From Andreprevotia chitinilytica DSM 18519 (GTDB lineage Bacteria > Pseudomonadota > Gammaproteobacteria > Burkholderiales > Chitinibacteraceae), in assembly GCF_000711875.1 (NCBI RefSeq), contig NZ_JONM01000006.1, forward strand, positions 1 to 64,000: DNA of 64,000 nucleotides. Reading direction: 5' to 3'. Under the pieces are notes generated by a model that made no database searches, was not told the origin of the DNA, and saw nothing but the letters and a program-made list of their open reading frames with translations. Shown in pieces: positions 46,915-55,438 of the stretch (position 1 is its first letter; each line of letters begins with the position of its first letter). The position numbers and the translations under genes were made by a program.

Positions 46915-47178
46915 TCAATAATCCGGCACCCCAAACGCAGTGAGAATGTAATCAAACTGCGCCACATCCATCTGCTCGGCCACGTACGGCTGCAGCAGGG
47001 CGACGCGGGGCGCGTCCAGCATGTAGGACAATTTCATATCGGGGTCGGGCTTGTCCTGCTCGTGCTTGAACAAGTCGTAGAGGAATTGCGGCGAGACGGT
47101 ATCAGCGAGGGGCAGATGGCCGATAAAGCCGCCATCCATGCCTTTGTCCCAGACTTCGATGACGCGGACGATTTTCAT
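46915..47178 (-). CDS. Small conserved-type hypothetical protein
   Basis: The protein has 87 residues, beginning MKIVRVIEVWDKGMDGGFIG and containing FLYDLFKHEQDKPDPDMKLSY. It has a well-formed, globular composition, no signal peptide and no membrane helix. I do not recognise the family. The codon use looks like that of neighbouring genes. The ATG at 47178 was chosen over an upstream open extension that is rich in Ser and Arg. A long hairpin terminator follows. Confidence 0.6.
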   Translation of the reverse strand: MKIVRVIEVWDKGMDGGFIGHLPLADTVSPQFLYDLFKHEQDKPDPDMKLSYMLDAPRVALLQPYVAEQMDVAQFDYILTAFGVPDY

Positions 47179-47234
47179 AAACTTGCCTACGGGACGGCTG
47201 GAAACGGGGCTGCCATTATACCGCTTCGAAGATT

Positions 47235-47294
47235 TCTCCCCTCTCACACTTATAGCTGAGCAAGGCAAAGCCTTGCACGCGAGGGAGAGGGGCG
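47235..47294. repeat. CCCTCTCCC dispersed element, copy D (short)
   Basis: A 60-base version: TCTCCCCTCTCACACTTATA, then GCTGAGCAAGGCAAAGCCTT, ending GCACGCGAGGGAGAGGGG. The left half of longer copies is missing. Confidence 0.8.
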
Positions 47295-47308
47295 GAGACG
47301 GCTGGGTT

Positions 47309-47896
47309 TCAGGTATTCACCAAGCCCACATTCGCATCGGCGGCCAGCAGCAAATCCTCGATGGTGTCGGATTCGTTCTGGATCGTGGCATGGCCCACGG
47401 TGACGGAGACGGCGATATCGCGGCCGTCCTCCAGATGCACCAGATTCGATGCCACGCGGGCGGCGATGCGGTCGGCGACGGTGATCGCGCCATCGAGCGG
47501 CGTGTCGGGCAGTACCAGGGCGATTTCCTCGCCGGAGAAGCGCCCGAGCAGATCGAAATCACGCACGCAGCTGCGGCAGGCATCGGCCACGTGGCGCAAC
47601 ACCAGATCGCCAGCATGGGTGCCATATTGTTCGTTCAGTTTGCGCATATGGTCGATATCGACCAACAGGGCAGAGAGCACGTGACCGGCGCGCTGGGCGC
47701 GATTGACCTCGCGCCCGGCTTGTTCCAGAAAAATCGGACGCAGCGGCAAGCCGGTCAGGAGGTCGACATTGCCGTCGACAGGGGCAGCCTTACGCTGCCG
47801 TGCCCGCTGCCACGCCACGCCCAACACCAGCGCTACCAGCCAGCCCATGGCGGCGATCCCCCATGCGAGCGCGGCCCAGCTGTCGTCATTGCCCAT
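47309..47896 (-). CDS. Membrane-anchored GGDEF protein
   Basis: The protein has 195 residues. One membrane helix (about 8-30) leads almost directly into a GGDEF domain with LLTGLPLRP, VDIDHMRKLNEQYGTHAGD and the signature position SGEEI (121-125), a variant of GGDEF with Ser for the first Gly and Ile for Phe. Activity is possible but not certain. There is no sensor domain. The repeat just upstream of 47235 and the stop at 47309 are 15 bases apart. Confidence 0.85.
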   Translation of the reverse strand: MGNDDSWAALAWGIAAMGWLVALVLGVAWQRARQRKAAPVDGNVDLLTGLPLRPIFLEQAGREVNRAQRAGHVLSALLVDIDHMRKLNEQYGTHAGDLVLRHVADACRSCVRDFDLLGRFSGEEIALVLPDTPLDGAITVADRIAARVASNLVHLEDGRDIAVSVTVGHATIQNESDTIEDLLLAADANVGLVNT

Positions 47897-48001
47897 TCAC
47901 TGCCCCCTTTCCGATGTTGACAGTGTAAGTGCTGGCGAGGGGAATTTCACCCACGGTATGGTGTTGGCATGTACCGCGATGATCCTCGGCAGGGCGATCG
48001 G

Positions 48002-48949
48002 CTATGCGAGCCATGATGCGTGTGCCGCCCCGGCAGGATCGTTGAGCAAGTGCGCCACCAGCCGGCTCAGCCCGCGTGTTTGCGCCTTTTGGCGGTGCAT
48101 GACCAGGTGAAAGCGTCGGCTGAGGCGGGGCAAGGAGGTGGGAAGGGCGACCAGCGCCCCGGTGCCGATCAAGTCGGCAACCACGCAGCGCGACAGACAT
48201 GTCAGCCCCAAGCCATTGGCGGCGGCGCGCTTGATGGCTTCCGAATTGCCGAACTCGATGCCGGCGCGCAGGTGATGCAGATGCGGAATCAGCAGCTGGT
48301 TGATGATTTCCCGCGTGCCCGAGCCCGGTTCGCGCAGCAGCCAGACGGCATCGCGCAGCGCATCCATGCGGACTGGCTGGCCTGACTCGGCTGGCCGGAT
48401 CGGGTCATCGGGGGCGCAAACGATGAGCAATTCGTCGTCCAGCCACGGCGTGACCGTCAGTTCCGGCTCGTGACAGGGGCCTTCGATCAGGCCGATATCG
48501 AGCTGGAAGTTGGCGACCAGCTGGGTGATGGCGGCCGTGTTGGCGATGGTCACGCTGGCTTGCCAGCCGGCTTGGGCGGCGGGCGGCAATTGCTGGCGAA
48601 ACTCCCCCAGCAACTGGGGCAACAGGTAGTTGCCGATGGTCGTGCTGGCCCCGATGCGCAACGCGCCGATCTGCGCATCAGCATCGTGCGCCCAGCTTTC
48701 GATGCCGGCCGCGCCATCCAGCACTGCCAATGCTTGCGGCAGGAGTGTCCGCCCGTCGTTATTGAGCAGCAGGCGTTTGCCAACCCGATCGAACAGGCGC
48801 ACACCAAGTTGCCCTTCGAGATCGTTCAGCGCGGCGCTGGTGGCCGATTGCGACAACGCGATGACATCGGCCGCCGCACCGGTACTGCCGTGCTCGGCCA
48901 CGGCCTGGAAGATCTGGAGCTGACGCAAGGTCAGTCGGAGTGTGCTCAT
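48002..48949 (-). CDS. LysR-family regulator, YeiE/CysB-like
   Basis: The protein has 315 residues: an N-terminal winged helix (LRQLQIFQAVAEHGSTGAAA) and an effector domain that includes RIGASTTIGNYLLPQLLGEF. This is the pattern of the YeiE group, in which the regulator is encoded next to a YeiH-type transporter, as it is here (49452). In Salmonella YeiE responds to sulfite. The ATG at 48949 has AAGGGGG upstream. The 500-base gap to the transporter holds repeats, so direct control needs testing. Confidence 0.85.
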   Translation of the reverse strand: MSTLRLTLRQLQIFQAVAEHGSTGAAADVIALSQSATSAALNDLEGQLGVRLFDRVGKRLLLNNDGRTLLPQALAVLDGAAGIESWAHDADAQIGALRIGASTTIGNYLLPQLLGEFRQQLPPAAQAGWQASVTIANTAAITQLVANFQLDIGLIEGPCHEPELTVTPWLDDELLIVCAPDDPIRPAESGQPVRMDALRDAVWLLREPGSGTREIINQLLIPHLHHLRAGIEFGNSEAIKRAAANGLGLTCLSRCVVADLIGTGALVALPTSLPRLSRRFHLVMHRQKAQTRGLSRLVAHLLNDPAGAAHASWLA

Positions 48950-49451
48950 GCGATCCCCCTTAGAGGCTGATTTAGTTATGCGCCTACGGCGCGGTTCAAA
49001 AGCATTACAGCGGGAATCCGTCCCGCGGCCGGGGAAGGGACTTTGTCTCGCCAAAGCCCCCTCCACCCCAAAGGCGACCCCCGCTGGGCGGCCCTCCAGG
49101 CTACCCTCGGTCGGTCGCGAGCCTAAGGTCTCGCGACACTCCGTCGGCGCTTAGCGCGAAGGGAGGAAACCCCGCAACGCAACCAATTGCGGAAACAACG
49201 ACCGGCAACTGTTTGCGAAGTCTGTTGTTTTGTCGGGCGCAATCCCCGTCGCGTGCGAATCTTTGATTCGCTCAGCAATGAGGCATTGCGCCGCATCTTT
49301 TCCCTGAGTCGCTCTCTCAAAGTTCGTTAAACAAAGGTTCTTAAGTAATTAACCTGTTTTTCAGCTCGATAATACAAAAATTACGCGTTGGATCGCTTGG
49401 TTTTGTCTGCGTACAGTTGGACTCATTGCAAAACAGCGCAGAGAGGTACGC
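48950..49451. other. Intergenic region between the YeiE-like regulator and the YeiH-like transporter
   Basis: About 500 bases without a credible gene. It contains the segment shared with 37768-37860 (at 49001-49080), a hairpin around TCGCGAGCC/GTCTCGCGA near 49118, a fragment of the GGGCGCAATCC repeat (near 49237), and an AT-rich 49330-49385 block likely to carry the transporter promoter. Confidence 0.6.
49001..49080. repeat. Shared segment 'GGGAAGGGACTTTGTCTCG', copy 2
   Basis: Matches 37768-37860 in GGGGAAGGGACTTTGTCTCG and CCCCCTCCACCCCAAAGGCG, with a shorter middle. Confidence 0.6.
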
Positions 49452-50558
49452 ATGATGAGCACGCAAAGCACCACCCTTGTCGCCCCGGCGACCCCACGCC
49501 ATGCCGGCGCATCCGCTGGCTGGACGAAGCTGCTGCCCGGCTTGGGCCTGAGCGCCGCCGTGGCCGTCGTTAGCATCGAACTAGGCAAGATTGGCTGGCT
49601 GGCCGAACACGGTTTGAGCGCGCTGACCGTGGCGATTGTGCTTGGCATGCTGCTCGGCAATACGCTCTACCGGTATTGCGCGCCGGGCTGTAGCGCCGGC
49701 GTGGTGTTCTCCAAGCAAACCCTGCTGCGGGCCGGGATCATCTTGTATGGCCTGCGCCTGACCTTGCAGGACATCGGTCAGGTGGGCATCGCCGGATTGG
49801 TGATCGACGCACTGGTACTGTCTTCCACCTTCGGGCTGGCGTGGTTGCTGGGCACGCGGCTATTCAAGCTGGACCGCGCCACCGCCATGCTGATTGGCGC
49901 AGGGAGCTCGATCTGTGGCGCGGCGGCAGTGATGGCGACCGAGCCGGTGTTGCGGGCGCGTGCCGAGCAAGTGACGGTGGCGGTGTCCACGGTGGTGGTG
50001 TTCGGCTCACTGGCGATCTTTCTCTATCCGGTACTGTTTGCGCTGAATCAGCACTGGGGCGTGCTGCCAGTCGATGCGCGGACGTTTGGTATCTACGCCG
50101 GTTCCACCATTCACGAGGTGGCCCAAGTGGTTGCTGCGGCACGCTCGGTCAGCGTGGAAGCCGCCAACACCGCCGTGATCGCCAAGATGGTGCGGGTGAT
50201 GATGCTGGCGCCGTTCCTGATCGGTCTGTCGGCCTGGCTGGCGCGGGATACGTCGATCAAGCAAGGCCACACCAGCAAGCGCAAAGCCAAGCTGGCCGTA
50301 CCTTGGTTTGCCTTCGGGTTCGTCGCCGTGGTGGTCGCCAACTCGCTGGTGTCACTGCCGCAGAGCGTTGTGAGCACCGCCAATAACCTCGATACCTTGC
50401 TGCTGGCAATGGCGATGGCTGCACTGGGTTTGACCACGCACCTGTCGGCGATTCGGCATGCGGGCATCAAGCCGCTGTTGCTGGGGGCGCTGCTGTTTGG
50501 CTGGTTGATTGCGGGTGGGGCGATGATCAATGGGGTGGTGGGGATGTGGCTGCAGTAG
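49452..50558 (+). CDS. YeiH-family putative sulfate/sulfite exporter
   Basis: The protein has 368 residues and about ten membrane helices. GIILYGLRLTLQDIGQVGI, AGSSICGAAAVMATEPVL, STIHEVAQVVAAARS and a GLTTHLSAIRHAG end are the UPF0324/YeiH features. The family is annotated as a putative sulfate exporter, and the YeiE-like LysR neighbour supports a role in sulfite or sulfur handling. The AGAGAGG site fits an ATG at 49452 or 49455. No enzymes of sulfur metabolism are adjacent, though a sulfate-binding protein lies at 58774. Confidence 0.87.
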   Translation: MMSTQSTTLVAPATPRHAGASAGWTKLLPGLGLSAAVAVVSIELGKIGWLAEHGLSALTVAIVLGMLLGNTLYRYCAPGCSAGVVFSKQTLLRAGIILYGLRLTLQDIGQVGIAGLVIDALVLSSTFGLAWLLGTRLFKLDRATAMLIGAGSSICGAAAVMATEPVLRARAEQVTVAVSTVVVFGSLAIFLYPVLFALNQHWGVLPVDARTFGIYAGSTIHEVAQVVAAARSVSVEAANTAVIAKMVRVMMLAPFLIGLSAWLARDTSIKQGHTSKRKAKLAVPWFAFGFVAVVVANSLVSLPQSVVSTANNLDTLLLAMAMAALGLTTHLSAIRHAGIKPLLLGALLFGWLIAGGAMINGVVGMWLQ

Positions 50559-50577
50559 GCGCGTGCCCGCGACATAT

Positions 50578-50619
50578 CCCCTCTCCCCCTGCCCCTCTCC
50601 CATAAATGTGAGAGGGGAG
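50578..50619. repeat. CCCTCTCCC dispersed element, copy E (partial)
   Basis: CCCCTCTCCCCCTGCCCCTC followed by CATAAATGTGAGAGGGGAG. Only the outer inverted ends remain. Confidence 0.6.
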
Positions 50620-50728
50620 TAAGTACCATCCCTACAAGCCCCATCTATCACCTGCAGATCGTCGGTTTACACGTTAGATACCCACTCGGCGCGTTTCCAG
50701 GTGGCTTCTTACAAGTACAATGCCGGCC

Positions 50729-51688
50729 ATGCCGAAATTGCTGCTCGTTCGCCTGTCGTCCATGGGCGATGTCATTCATACCCTGCCCGCCGTGACCGAT
50801 CTGGCCCGTGCCCGGCCGGACTGGACCGTCGATTGGGTGGTCGAGGAAGGCTTCGCCGAGCTGCCGCGCTTGCATCCGGTGGTCGGCAATGTCGTGCCAT
50901 TCGCGCTGCGCCGCTGGCGCAAGAAACTGCTGTCTGCCGACACACGGCGCGAGTTCTGCGGTTTTCGCAAGCAGCTGAAGTCAGTCGGTTACGACCGTGT
51001 GCTCGATGCCCAGGGGCTGATCAAGAGTGCCATCGTCGGTCGTCTTGCTCAAGGCCCGCTTGCTGGCTACGACCGCAAGAACGCCCGTGAGCCGTTGGCG
51101 AGTTGTCTCTACCGGGATCGCTACCCGGTCAATTTCAATCAGCACGCGGTATTGCGCGGACGGGCGCTGATGGCGGCGGCATTCGATTACCCCGTCAGTG
51201 GCCCGGTCGATTACGGTCTGAGCGTGCCGCCGACCGACCTGCCGTGGCTGCCCGCCAAGCCCTACGCCGTATTGCTCACCGCCACCAGCCGCGCCGACAA
51301 GGAATGGGCCGAGCCGAACTGGATCGTCTTGGGTGAACGCTTCGCCACCGAAGGTCTGGCTTGCGTGTTGCCGTGGGGCAGTGCATCTGAACGTGAACGT
51401 GCCGAGCGGCTGGCGGCGGCGATTCCCGGTGCGGTCGTCGCACCGAAACTCTCGCTGACTCATGCGGCCGCGCTACTGTCTGGCAGCCGCATTGTCGTTG
51501 GCGTCGATACCGGTCTCGCCCACCTTGCCGCTGCCGTCGCCGCCCCAGTGGTGGCGATCTTTTGCGCCTCCAATCCGGACATGACCGGCGTGCTGGCCGA
51601 TACCTACGCCGTCAATCTGGGCTGCGATGGCGCTGCGCCGGATGTCGATACGGTCTGGCAAGCAGCGCAAGCAGGCCGGCGCCCGTGA
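50729..51688 (+). CDS. waaC: LPS heptosyltransferase I WaaC
   Basis: The protein has 319 residues with a GT9 fold. LLVRLSSMGDVIHTLPAV is the acceptor-side signature, and SGSRIVVGVDTGLAHLAAAV is the ADP-heptose-binding C-terminal domain. It adds the first heptose to Kdo2-lipid A at the cytoplasmic face. Two ATGs (50720 and 50729) are possible. The second gives the family-typical MPKLLLVRLS and is preferred. It is followed by waaA with a GTGA overlap. Confidence 0.93.
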   Translation: MPKLLLVRLSSMGDVIHTLPAVTDLARARPDWTVDWVVEEGFAELPRLHPVVGNVVPFALRRWRKKLLSADTRREFCGFRKQLKSVGYDRVLDAQGLIKSAIVGRLAQGPLAGYDRKNAREPLASCLYRDRYPVNFNQHAVLRGRALMAAAFDYPVSGPVDYGLSVPPTDLPWLPAKPYAVLLTATSRADKEWAEPNWIVLGERFATEGLACVLPWGSASERERAERLAAAIPGAVVAPKLSLTHAAALLSGSRIVVGVDTGLAHLAAAVAAPVVAIFCASNPDMTGVLADTYAVNLGCDGAAPDVDTVWQAAQAGRRP

Positions 51689-52971
51689 TCCGCGTCTTCT
51701 ATTCGTTGTTGCTGTACCTGCTCACCCCGGTGATTGCGCTGTATTTGCTGCGTCGTTCGCGCCGCCAGCCGGAGTACCGCCAGCACTGGCGTGAGCGCTG
51801 GATGCTGTATGGACGGGGGCCAGTGTCCGCCACGCAACCCATTTGGCTGCACGCGGTATCGGTCGGCGAAATGCGCGCTGCCGTGCCTTTGGTGAAGGCG
51901 CTGCAGGCCCGCTATCCAGATCGTCGGCTATTGCTCACCTGCATGACCCCCACCGGCCGGGCCACAGCACGCGACCTGTACGGCGACACCGCTGATATCC
52001 ACTATCTGCCATATGACTATCCCTGCGCCGTGGCCCGCTTTCTCCAGCGCTATCGGCCTGCCATCGGCTTGTTCGTCGATACCGAGGTCTGGCCCAACCT
52101 GCTCGCGACCTGCCAGCGGCGGGGCATTCCCGTTTGGCTGGTCAACGCACGGTTGTCAGAGAAATCGGCGCGGGGATATCACCGTATCGGCTGGCTCGCC
52201 AAGCCGGCATTTGCCCGCTTCACCGGCGTGCTGGCGCAAAGCCCGTCCGATGCCGAACGCTTGACCGCGCTGAACGCGCATAACGTGCAAGTGAGCGGCA
52301 ACATCAAGTTCGACAACCTGCCCGATGCCGCGCAAGTGGAAAAAGGCCGACATTGGCGCACCTTGTTCGGCGACCGACCTGTGCTGTTGCTGGCATCTAG
52401 CCGCGATGGCGAAGAAGCCTTGTTCACACAGGCGCTGCGTGCTGCTGGCTGGTCGACCGATGCCTTATTGATCGTCGTGCCGCGTCATCCGCAACGGTTT
52501 GACGAAGCCGCTGCCTTGCTCAATGCCGCCGGCTGGCAAACGCAACGCCGCAGCCAGTGGGACGAAACACCGCTATCGCCAGCGGTGCAAGTGCTGGTCG
52601 GCGACAGCATGGGCGAGATGCACGCGTGGTTTGCCGCTTGTGATGTGGCGGTGATTGGCGGGTCGCTGTTGCCATTCGGTAGCCAGAACCTGATCGAAGC
52701 CTGCGCGATCGGTGCGCCGGTATTGCTTGGGCCATCCACTTTCAACTTTGCGCAATCCGCGGCCGAGGCGGTGGCAGCAGGGGCCGCGTTCCAGTTGGCG
52801 GATGCTGCAATCGTTGCAGAAGAAGCCGTGGCGCTGCTTGCCGATCCGGCCAGTTGCAAAACGATGGGGGCGGCCGGGCAGACGTTTGCAGCGGTGCACC
52901 GTGGCGCAACTGTGCGGATGATGACGGCGCTGGGCGCGAGCTTGCCAGCGATCGAATCAAAGATCCCGTAG
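51685..52971 (+). CDS. waaA: Kdo transferase WaaA (KdtA)
   Basis: The protein has 428 residues, with one N-terminal membrane anchor (about 5-22). HAVSVGE holds the catalytic Glu62. FVDTEVWPNLL, GYHRIGWL and VIGGSLLPFGSQNLIEAC (GT30) are typical. It transfers one or more Kdo residues from CMP-Kdo to lipid IVA. The start is GTG at 51685, overlapping the waaC stop (GTGA). The stop codon is the TAG in the first GTAGCCCGG of the inverted repeat pair at 52968-53070. Confidence 0.94.
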   Translation: MIRVFYSLLLYLLTPVIALYLLRRSRRQPEYRQHWRERWMLYGRGPVSATQPIWLHAVSVGEMRAAVPLVKALQARYPDRRLLLTCMTPTGRATARDLYGDTADIHYLPYDYPCAVARFLQRYRPAIGLFVDTEVWPNLLATCQRRGIPVWLVNARLSEKSARGYHRIGWLAKPAFARFTGVLAQSPSDAERLTALNAHNVQVSGNIKFDNLPDAAQVEKGRHWRTLFGDRPVLLLASSRDGEEALFTQALRAAGWSTDALLIVVPRHPQRFDEAAALLNAAGWQTQRRSQWDETPLSPAVQVLVGDSMGEMHAWFAACDVAVIGGSLLPFGSQNLIEACAIGAPVLLGPSTFNFAQSAAEAVAAGAAFQLADAAIVAEEAVALLADPASCKTMGAAGQTFAAVHRGATVRMMTALGASLPAIESKIP

Positions 52972-53070
52972 CCCGGACGGCTTTGCCGGCCGGGGTGGCG
53001 ATGCTGATGAGGAGCATGCCCTTGGCTTGGTTCACCATCGTCCCCCGGCCGGCAAAGCCGTCCGGGCTAC
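52968..53070. repeat. GTAGCCCGG inverted REP pair supplying two stop codons
   Basis: GTAGCCCGGACGGCTTTGCC and its reverse complement flank a 50-60-base centre (outer ends CGTAGCCCGG and CCGGGCTACG). The left TAG is the waaA stop (52969-52971). The right arm's CTA, read on the minus strand, is the TAG stop of the EamA transporter (53069-53067). Related copies are at 58089-58170, 37680 and 46824. Confidence 0.85.
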
Positions 53071-53927
53071 GGGGCGGCTCGCGGCCCGAACTGGTGGCAG
53101 ACCAGCCCGCCCACAATCAACACCGTCCCCGCCAACATCTGCACCGACACGTGCTCGGCATTCAGCGCGTGGCCCAGCCACAGTGCCGCGGCGGGGCTGA
53201 CCAGCGAGAGCACGGCGACCTGCGCCGGCCGGCATTCGCGGATCATCCAGTAATACAGGCTGAAGCCAATGGCTGAGCCGATCAGCGCCAGCCAACCCAC
53301 CGCGCCAATGGCTCGCCACGGCATGTCTGCCGGCAACGGCGCACCGTTCAGCAACCAGAATGTGCCGGTGACCACTCCACAGACCGCCAGCGCGCCGGTA
53401 TTGACCGCCATGGCCGAGAGCTCCTGCGCGGCGATCTTCAAGCGTACTGCGGTGGCGGATTGGATGAACACGGCCAGCAATGTGACCAACAGCCCGACGA
53501 GGCCGGCATCCAGATGGTTGGAGAACAATACCGCTAGTCCGACGAGCCCGAGCAGCATGCCGACCAGTTCGCGCCCGGCCAGTCGCTCGCCGAGCCAAAG
53601 CCGGGCAAATAACGCGGTCGAGAACGGGATCAGCCCGAAGATCACCGCGATCATGCCAGACGACACGGAGCGCGATGCCCAGTAGGTGCACAGCATTGAT
53701 GCCGCTACGCCGCAGCCGCCAATCAGATAGGCCCGGCAAGCCGCCGGGCGCAGCGACAGGTTGCGGCCGGTCAGCCGTAGAAGCAGCCACGCCGCCAGTG
53801 TGGCAAACAGGAAGCGGCCGAACAGTGCGGCGCTGACTGCGAGCCCATGCACGCTCCAGTTGATGGCAAGCGCCGTGGTGGACCACACCCCGACCAGAGC
53901 GAGGGCGGCGAGCAGGTGTTGCGGCAT
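53067..53927 (-). CDS. EamA/DMT-superfamily transporter
   Basis: The protein has 286 residues and ten predicted membrane helices in two EamA repeats (e.g. LALVGVWSTTALAINWSVHGL; AIGAVGWLALIGSAIGFSLYYW, in outline). It resembles RhtA/YdcZ-like drug/metabolite exporters for amino acids or small metabolites. Longer open frames in the same region read antisense or out of frame and lack this hydrophobic pattern. Substrate unknown. The stop codon lies in the repeat at 52968-53070. Confidence 0.85.
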   Translation of the reverse strand: MPQHLLAALALVGVWSTTALAINWSVHGLAVSAALFGRFLFATLAAWLLLRLTGRNLSLRPAACRAYLIGGCGVAASMLCTYWASRSVSSGMIAVIFGLIPFSTALFARLWLGERLAGRELVGMLLGLVGLAVLFSNHLDAGLVGLLVTLLAVFIQSATAVRLKIAAQELSAMAVNTGALAVCGVVTGTFWLLNGAPLPADMPWRAIGAVGWLALIGSAIGFSLYYWMIRECRPAQVAVLSLVSPAAALWLGHALNAEHVSVQMLAGTVLIVGGLVCHQFGPRAAP

Positions 53928-53994
53928 GGGGGAGGTGGGCTGGATGGTGGAGGGGGGATTGTAGGGCTGGTGCTTCGGTGCGCAACGGATTTTG

Positions 53995-54105
53995 TTCCCT
54001 CGCCCTCGCGTGCAAGGCTTTAGCCTTGCTCAGCTTATTAGTGGGAGAGGGTGTTCGAATAAGAACGCTGCATCTTGCACGACCCTCACCCCTCACCCCT
54101 CACCC
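53995..54105. repeat. CCCTCTCCC dispersed element, copy F (opposite orientation)
   Basis: Reverse orientation: TTCCCTCGCCCTCGCGTGC, AAGGCTTTAGCCTTGCTCAG, CTTATTAGTGGGAGAGGG and a CCCCTCACCCCTCACCCC end. The last part supplies the TGA stop of the HD-GYP gene. Confidence 0.8.
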
Positions 54106-55317
54106 CGCCCGCAAATACCGCGCCACATCAATCCCGAACTTCTCCGGCGCTTCAAACCCGGCAATCTTGTCGCCGCCGCGCTTCGCCTCATGCGCCATGT
54201 CGAGCTCTTCAGGCGGGATGAAGGCGTTGGATTTGGTCGAGAACACCAGCAGCACATGCGGCGTGAGCGCGCTGTCGCTGTGCTGGTCGGTCACGATGCC
54301 AAGCCGGCCCGATTCCAGCCGCACCACGGTGCCGACCGGGTAGATGCCCAGCATGCGGATGAAGTGTTGCACCAGCGTCGGGTTGAAGTGATGCGGGCTC
54401 CATTCCCAGAGTTTGCGCAGCACTTGTGGTGCGGGCAGGCCCTTGTGATAGCACCGGTCAGAGGTGATCGCGTCGTAGACGTCGACGATGGCGGCCATTT
54501 GCGCCATCTGGCTGATGTCGTTGCCCTTGAAGTGATGCGGGTAGCCGCTGCCGTCCATGCGTTCGTGGTGGTTGAGGGCGATGTCGAGCGCGACGGCATC
54601 GACGCCGGCCATGCTCGATAGCAGCTTCCAGCCTTGCAGCGGATGGTTGCGCATCACGGTGAATTCGTCGTCGGTGAGTTTGCCGGGTTTGTTGAGAATC
54701 TCGTCGGGCACCAGGATCTTGCCGGTGTCGTGCAGCAAGCCGCCCACGCCGCCTTGCCGTGTCAGCGCGGGCGATAGCCCCAGACTCTTGCCGAAGGTAA
54801 TCATCAGCGTGCCGACCGCCACCGAGTGCAGGAAGGTGTATTCATCCTTGTTCTTGATGCTGATCAGGCCGGTCATTGCGCCGGCATTGCGCTCGATCGA
54901 TTCGGCGATGGCATCGGCGACTTCTTCGACCTGCGCCACCTCGACGGCTCGGCCCAGCCGCGCATCCTGCATCACCTGCCGCACGAGGGTGCAGGCTTGT
55001 TGATGGATATGGGTGGCGCGGGCCGTTTCCTCCCGCGCGGTGATCTTGAGGGTGGGGGCTGGCTTGGCGAGTGCGGCGAGCAAGGAGGATTCGAGTTCGG
55101 CTTCCACTTCGGCGGCGGTTGGCGCATCCGGCACGTCTAGCCCACGGCTGGTGTCGATGTAGACCGACGGCGCGCCGGTATCGATGACGCGCTTCAGATC
55201 GGCGTCGTTTTCCAGCAAGAAGTGATTGCGTACAAAGGGATGATCGAACCAGGCGAGGTTGAGGTCATGGATGTACATGCCCGGCTTGAGCTGGTTGATA
55301 AGAATTTTCTTGATCAC
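54100..55317 (-). CDS. HD-GYP c-di-GMP phosphodiesterase
   Basis: The protein has 405 residues. An N-terminal DUF3391-like domain (IKKILINQLKPGMYIHDLN) is followed by an HD-GYP domain with HDTGK (about residue 195) and HHERMDGSGYP; the GYP is retained. It degrades c-di-GMP to pGpG or GMP. The start appears to be GTG at 55317 (VIKKIL), since the preceding bases give no better option. The stop overlaps the CCCTCTCCC repeat. It is divergent from the sensor-GGDEF-EAL gene. Confidence 0.9.
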   Translation of the reverse strand: MIKKILINQLKPGMYIHDLNLAWFDHPFVRNHFLLENDADLKRVIDTGAPSVYIDTSRGLDVPDAPTAAEVEAELESSLLAALAKPAPTLKITAREETARATHIHQQACTLVRQVMQDARLGRAVEVAQVEEVADAIAESIERNAGAMTGLISIKNKDEYTFLHSVAVGTLMITFGKSLGLSPALTRQGGVGGLLHDTGKILVPDEILNKPGKLTDDEFTVMRNHPLQGWKLLSSMAGVDAVALDIALNHHERMDGSGYPHHFKGNDISQMAQMAAIVDVYDAITSDRCYHKGLPAPQVLRKLWEWSPHHFNPTLVQHFIRMLGIYPVGTVVRLESGRLGIVTDQHSDSALTPHVLLVFSTKSNAFIPPEELDMAHEAKRGGDKIAGFEAPEKFGIDVARYLRAG

Positions 55318-55438
55318 AATGGAGCAGCCCGCCGTTATCGCATACTGTATGGGTCATTTTAGAAGGCGCTTGCCGGCATGCAGCCGGCCACTGCTGCCAC
55401 CGGTCGGACACCACCCTTTACCGAATCCAGATTTGCTC

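Noticed and set aside
53032-54096. 354-codon minus-strand frame around the EamA gene
   Set aside because: It is in a different frame from the ten-helix transporter, begins in a repeat and has an Arg-rich, non-membrane composition.
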